Positions 62,318 through 64,000 of a stretch of 64,000 bases of DNA are shown one piece after another. A model generated the notes under the pieces. The model was not told the origin of the DNA and made no database searches. It worked only from the letters and a program-made list of their open reading frames with translations. Source of the DNA: Caenibius tardaugens NBRC 16725. GTDB taxonomy: Bacteria; Pseudomonadota; Alphaproteobacteria; Sphingomonadales; Sphingomonadaceae. Positions within the stretch are counted from its first letter, which is position 1, and the number at the start of each line of letters is the position of its first letter. The position numbers and the translations under genes were made by a program. The stretch spans positions 3,332,001-3,396,000 of the forward strand of contig NZ_CP034179.1 in the NCBI RefSeq assembly GCF_003860345.1. The letters run 5' to 3'.

Positions 62318-62335
62318 CTGACAGCAAACTGACGG
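62318..62335 (-). promoter_or_regulatory. Tandem repeats, likely response-regulator binding site
   Basis: CTGACAG (62318-62324) and CTGACGG (62329-62335) are direct repeats exactly 11 bp apart, the spacing used by OmpR/PhoP-type dimers. On the minus strand CATAAT follows downstream in a -10-like position before the PepSY gene. They lie between two divergent PepSY-type genes. Confidence 0.6.
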
Positions 62336-62425
62336 TCGGCGTGGCGAGGGCGTCAGGCACACCCAGCTAGATGATTCGGTATGGACGGCGCCAGTGGGGC
62401 GGCGTTCCGATGGAAAGGACCGATC

Positions 62426-62773
62426 ATGAAAAAGTTTGTTATTGCAGGTGCCGCCACTGTTGCCGTGATCGCCGGGGGCCTTGCCGCAACCGGGGCGATT
62501 GCCAATACCCCCGCTGCGGTAAAACAGGTGGCGGGCGATTTCTGGGCCGGTGCACATTGGGATGATGACGATGATGATCACCGTGTGCGTGGCCCGATCC
62601 CGCGGCCCAGTGAAGCGGCCTTGCGCAAGGCTGGCCTGGTGCGGGTCACCGAAGTGGAACGCGATGACGGCCGCATCGAAGTGGAAGGGTATGACGCGCA
62701 AGGGCGCGAACTGGATGTGACGATGGATGCCAAAGGGCAGAAGGTTCTGCGGGTAGAGCGCGATCGCGACTGA
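62426..62773 (+). CDS. Small exported PepSY-like protein
   Basis: A 115-residue exported protein with a signal peptide (MKKFVIAGAATVAVIAGGLAATGAIA), an acidic run (HWDDDDDDHRV) and a C-terminal PepSY-like half (LRKAGLVRVTEVERDDGRIEVEGYDAQGRELDVTMDAKGQKVLRVERD). It is transcribed away from the PepSY-regulator-kinase operon, with the tandem repeats between them, so it is a likely target of that regulator. AAAGGA is upstream of the ATG. Confidence 0.83.
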   Translation: MKKFVIAGAATVAVIAGGLAATGAIANTPAAVKQVAGDFWAGAHWDDDDDDHRVRGPIPRPSEAALRKAGLVRVTEVERDDGRIEVEGYDAQGRELDVTMDAKGQKVLRVERDRD

Positions 62774-62933
62774 TTGCTGTACTGATCATCGTATCTGAGC
62801 CATCGGGAGGGCGCCTGTCGAACAGGCTCCCTCCTTGATTTTTGCGAAATATGCCCCTGTCTGTCCCTTCTGCGGACACAAACAACGCCTTTGTTTGTTG
62901 TACCTTGTGACGCATGAACAAGGGGAGGTGGCA

Positions 62934-64000
62934 ATGGCCGATACGGCTGATAGCGACCGGGAAGGGGCGCAGGTTTCCGGGGGTGAAGAGGCGCTGCAGC
63001 CGATCGTGGTTCCAGGCAGAAATTGCTGGAAGATTGCGCCTGCCCGCTCTGCGGCTGTAGTGGTCGATGCGGCGAATTACTATCATCTGATTCAGGAAGT
63101 CATGAGCAAGGCGAAGGAACGCATTCTCATTCTCGGCTGGGATTTCGACACCCGCATCAGCCTCGAACCGGAAAAGGGCAAGCATGCGGAAACGCTGGGT
63201 CAGTTCTTCCTCCGTCTCGCCAAAACCAATCCGGCGCGCGATATCGATATCCTGAAATGGAGCTTCGGCGCCAAGAAGCAGTTCCTGCATCCCGGTGCGG
63301 TCTGGATGCTGTGGCGCTGGGAACGGACCAAAGCGATCGATTTTCGTTATGACAGTGCGCATCCAGCGGGATGCAGCCATCATCAGAAAATCGTGGTGAT
63401 CGACGATTGTTTCGCCGTGTGCGGCGGGATCGATATGTCCACCGCGCGCTGGGACACGCCCGAGCATTTGGATGACGATCCGAACCGGCGGTTGCCCAAC
63501 GGCAAACTCTACACGCCGTGGCACGATGTTACGATGCTGCTGGCGGGGCCTGTGGCTGGCGCTTTGGCCGAATTGGGGCGGGATCGCTGGGCCGTGGCAA
63601 CGGAAAGCGAACTGCCCCGGCTGTCCGATAAGCACGAGGAACTGTGGCCCGACGATCTGACGGTCCAGTTCGAGAACGTGGATGTCGCCATTGCCCGCAC
63701 ACGCGCGGAGTATCGTGAGGTCGAGGAGGTGCGCGAGATCGAGATGCTCTATCTCGATATGATCGCGGCGGCCAAGCGGTTCATCTATCTGGAAAACCAG
63801 TACTTCACCTCACCCAAGATCGCGGCGGCCGTGGCAAACCGGATGGAAGAGGCGAACCCGCCCGAAATCGTCATGGTCATGCCGCGTCAGGCGCATGGCT
63901 GGCTGGAACAGATGGCGATGGATGCCGCGCGGGTACAGTTGACGCGGGCGATCGGAAAGGTCGACCCGAACAATCGCTTCCGGATATATGTCCCGGTCAC
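62934..64000 (+). CDS. Phospholipase D-family protein (truncated by window end)
   Basis: The window holds the first 355 codons. The protein starts MADTADSDREGAQVSGGEE, with GGGGAGGTGGCA before the ATG, and has the first HKD motif HQKIVVIDD (in CSHHQKIVVIDD) followed by the CGGIDMSTARWDTPEH segment typical of PLD-like enzymes. The matching second HKD motif would be beyond base 64000. It may be a phospholipase or a cardiolipin-synthase-like transferase; no signal peptide is evident. Confidence 0.88.
   Translation, partial: MADTADSDREGAQVSGGEEALQPIVVPGRNCWKIAPARSAAVVVDAANYYHLIQEVMSKAKERILILGWDFDTRISLEPEKGKHAETLGQFFLRLAKTNPARDIDILKWSFGAKKQFLHPGAVWMLWRWERTKAIDFRYDSAHPAGCSHHQKIVVIDDCFAVCGGIDMSTARWDTPEHLDDDPNRRLPNGKLYTPWHDVTMLLAGPVAGALAELGRDRWAVATESELPRLSDKHEELWPDDLTVQFENVDVAIARTRAEYREVEEVREIEMLYLDMIAAAKRFIYLENQYFTSPKIAAAVANRMEEANPPEIVMVMPRQAHGWLEQMAMDAARVQLTRAIGKVDPNNRFRIYVPV

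Overview
The window is a gene-dense, GC-rich stretch of ordinary bacterial chromosome, most likely from an alphaproteobacterium of the order Sphingomonadales (Novosphingobium, Sphingobium or Erythrobacter-like). This is inferred from gene content (GapR, DUF1244, UrcA family, an NDUFA9-like complex I protein, a CDC48-type ATPase, HWE histidine kinase, SPFH/NfeD pair), from GC-biased codon use and from an alphaproteobacterial style groE control region. No insertion sequence, prophage, CRISPR array, tRNA or rRNA was found.

Layout. 1-10 kb: a Qnr-like pentapeptide-repeat protein, glutathione peroxidase, 3-oxoacid CoA-transferase (scoAB), a CDC48-family AAA ATPase, a CHASE3/HWE sensor kinase and DNA polymerase I. 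10-18 kb: an alanine-rich small lipoprotein, a class A beta-lactamase homologue that appears to lack the general base Glu166, groES-groEL with a sigma-32 type promoter plus CIRCE, a MATE exporter, a cytochrome c lipoprotein, a glutamine amidotransferase and a short-chain dehydrogenase behind a perfect 16-bp palindrome. 17.7-30.5 kb: rplJ-rplL on the minus strand, two envelope glycosyltransferases, then rpoB-rpoC on the plus strand, so the usual rplJL-rpoBC operon is split and inverted.

30.6-41.6 kb: two small exported proteins, a GDT1-type Mn exporter preceded by a yybP-ykoY (Mn2+) riboswitch, nadE, gltX, pyk, DUF1244, gapR, a YbjQ protein, yebC, a fatty acid desaturase, ruvC, a monooxygenase-fold protein and an HTH protein. 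41.7-44.3 kb: an arsenic resistance operon arsR-arsC-acr3-arsH whose promoter overlaps an inverted repeat and whose first gene looks nearly leaderless. 44.5-51.5 kb: an ArsC-fold reductase, GNAT, ubiG, lysC, an esterase-like hydrolase, UrcA, a SnoaL-like protein and two tandem paralogous lipoproteins, one carrying an OmpA domain. 51.8-64 kb: katG, a nitronate monooxygenase, a phosphatase-like protein, SPFH-NfeD, an NDUFA9-like protein, a terminator-ended intergenic segment that may be a small RNA, a secreted beta-propeller-like protein, a PepSY/response regulator/histidine kinase operon facing a second small PepSY-like gene, and a phospholipase D-type gene cut by the window edge.

Most of the window is housekeeping (transcription, translation, DNA repair, chaperones, NAD and amino-acid synthesis) interleaved with oxidative, metal and envelope stress functions. 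The items most worth following are the Mn riboswitch with its mutually exclusive hairpin, the beta-lactamase homologue without Glu166, the Qnr-like protein, the two orphan terminators that suggest small RNAs, the palindromic operator before the dehydrogenase, and the paralogous lipoprotein pair. I did not see a clearly new multi-gene system.
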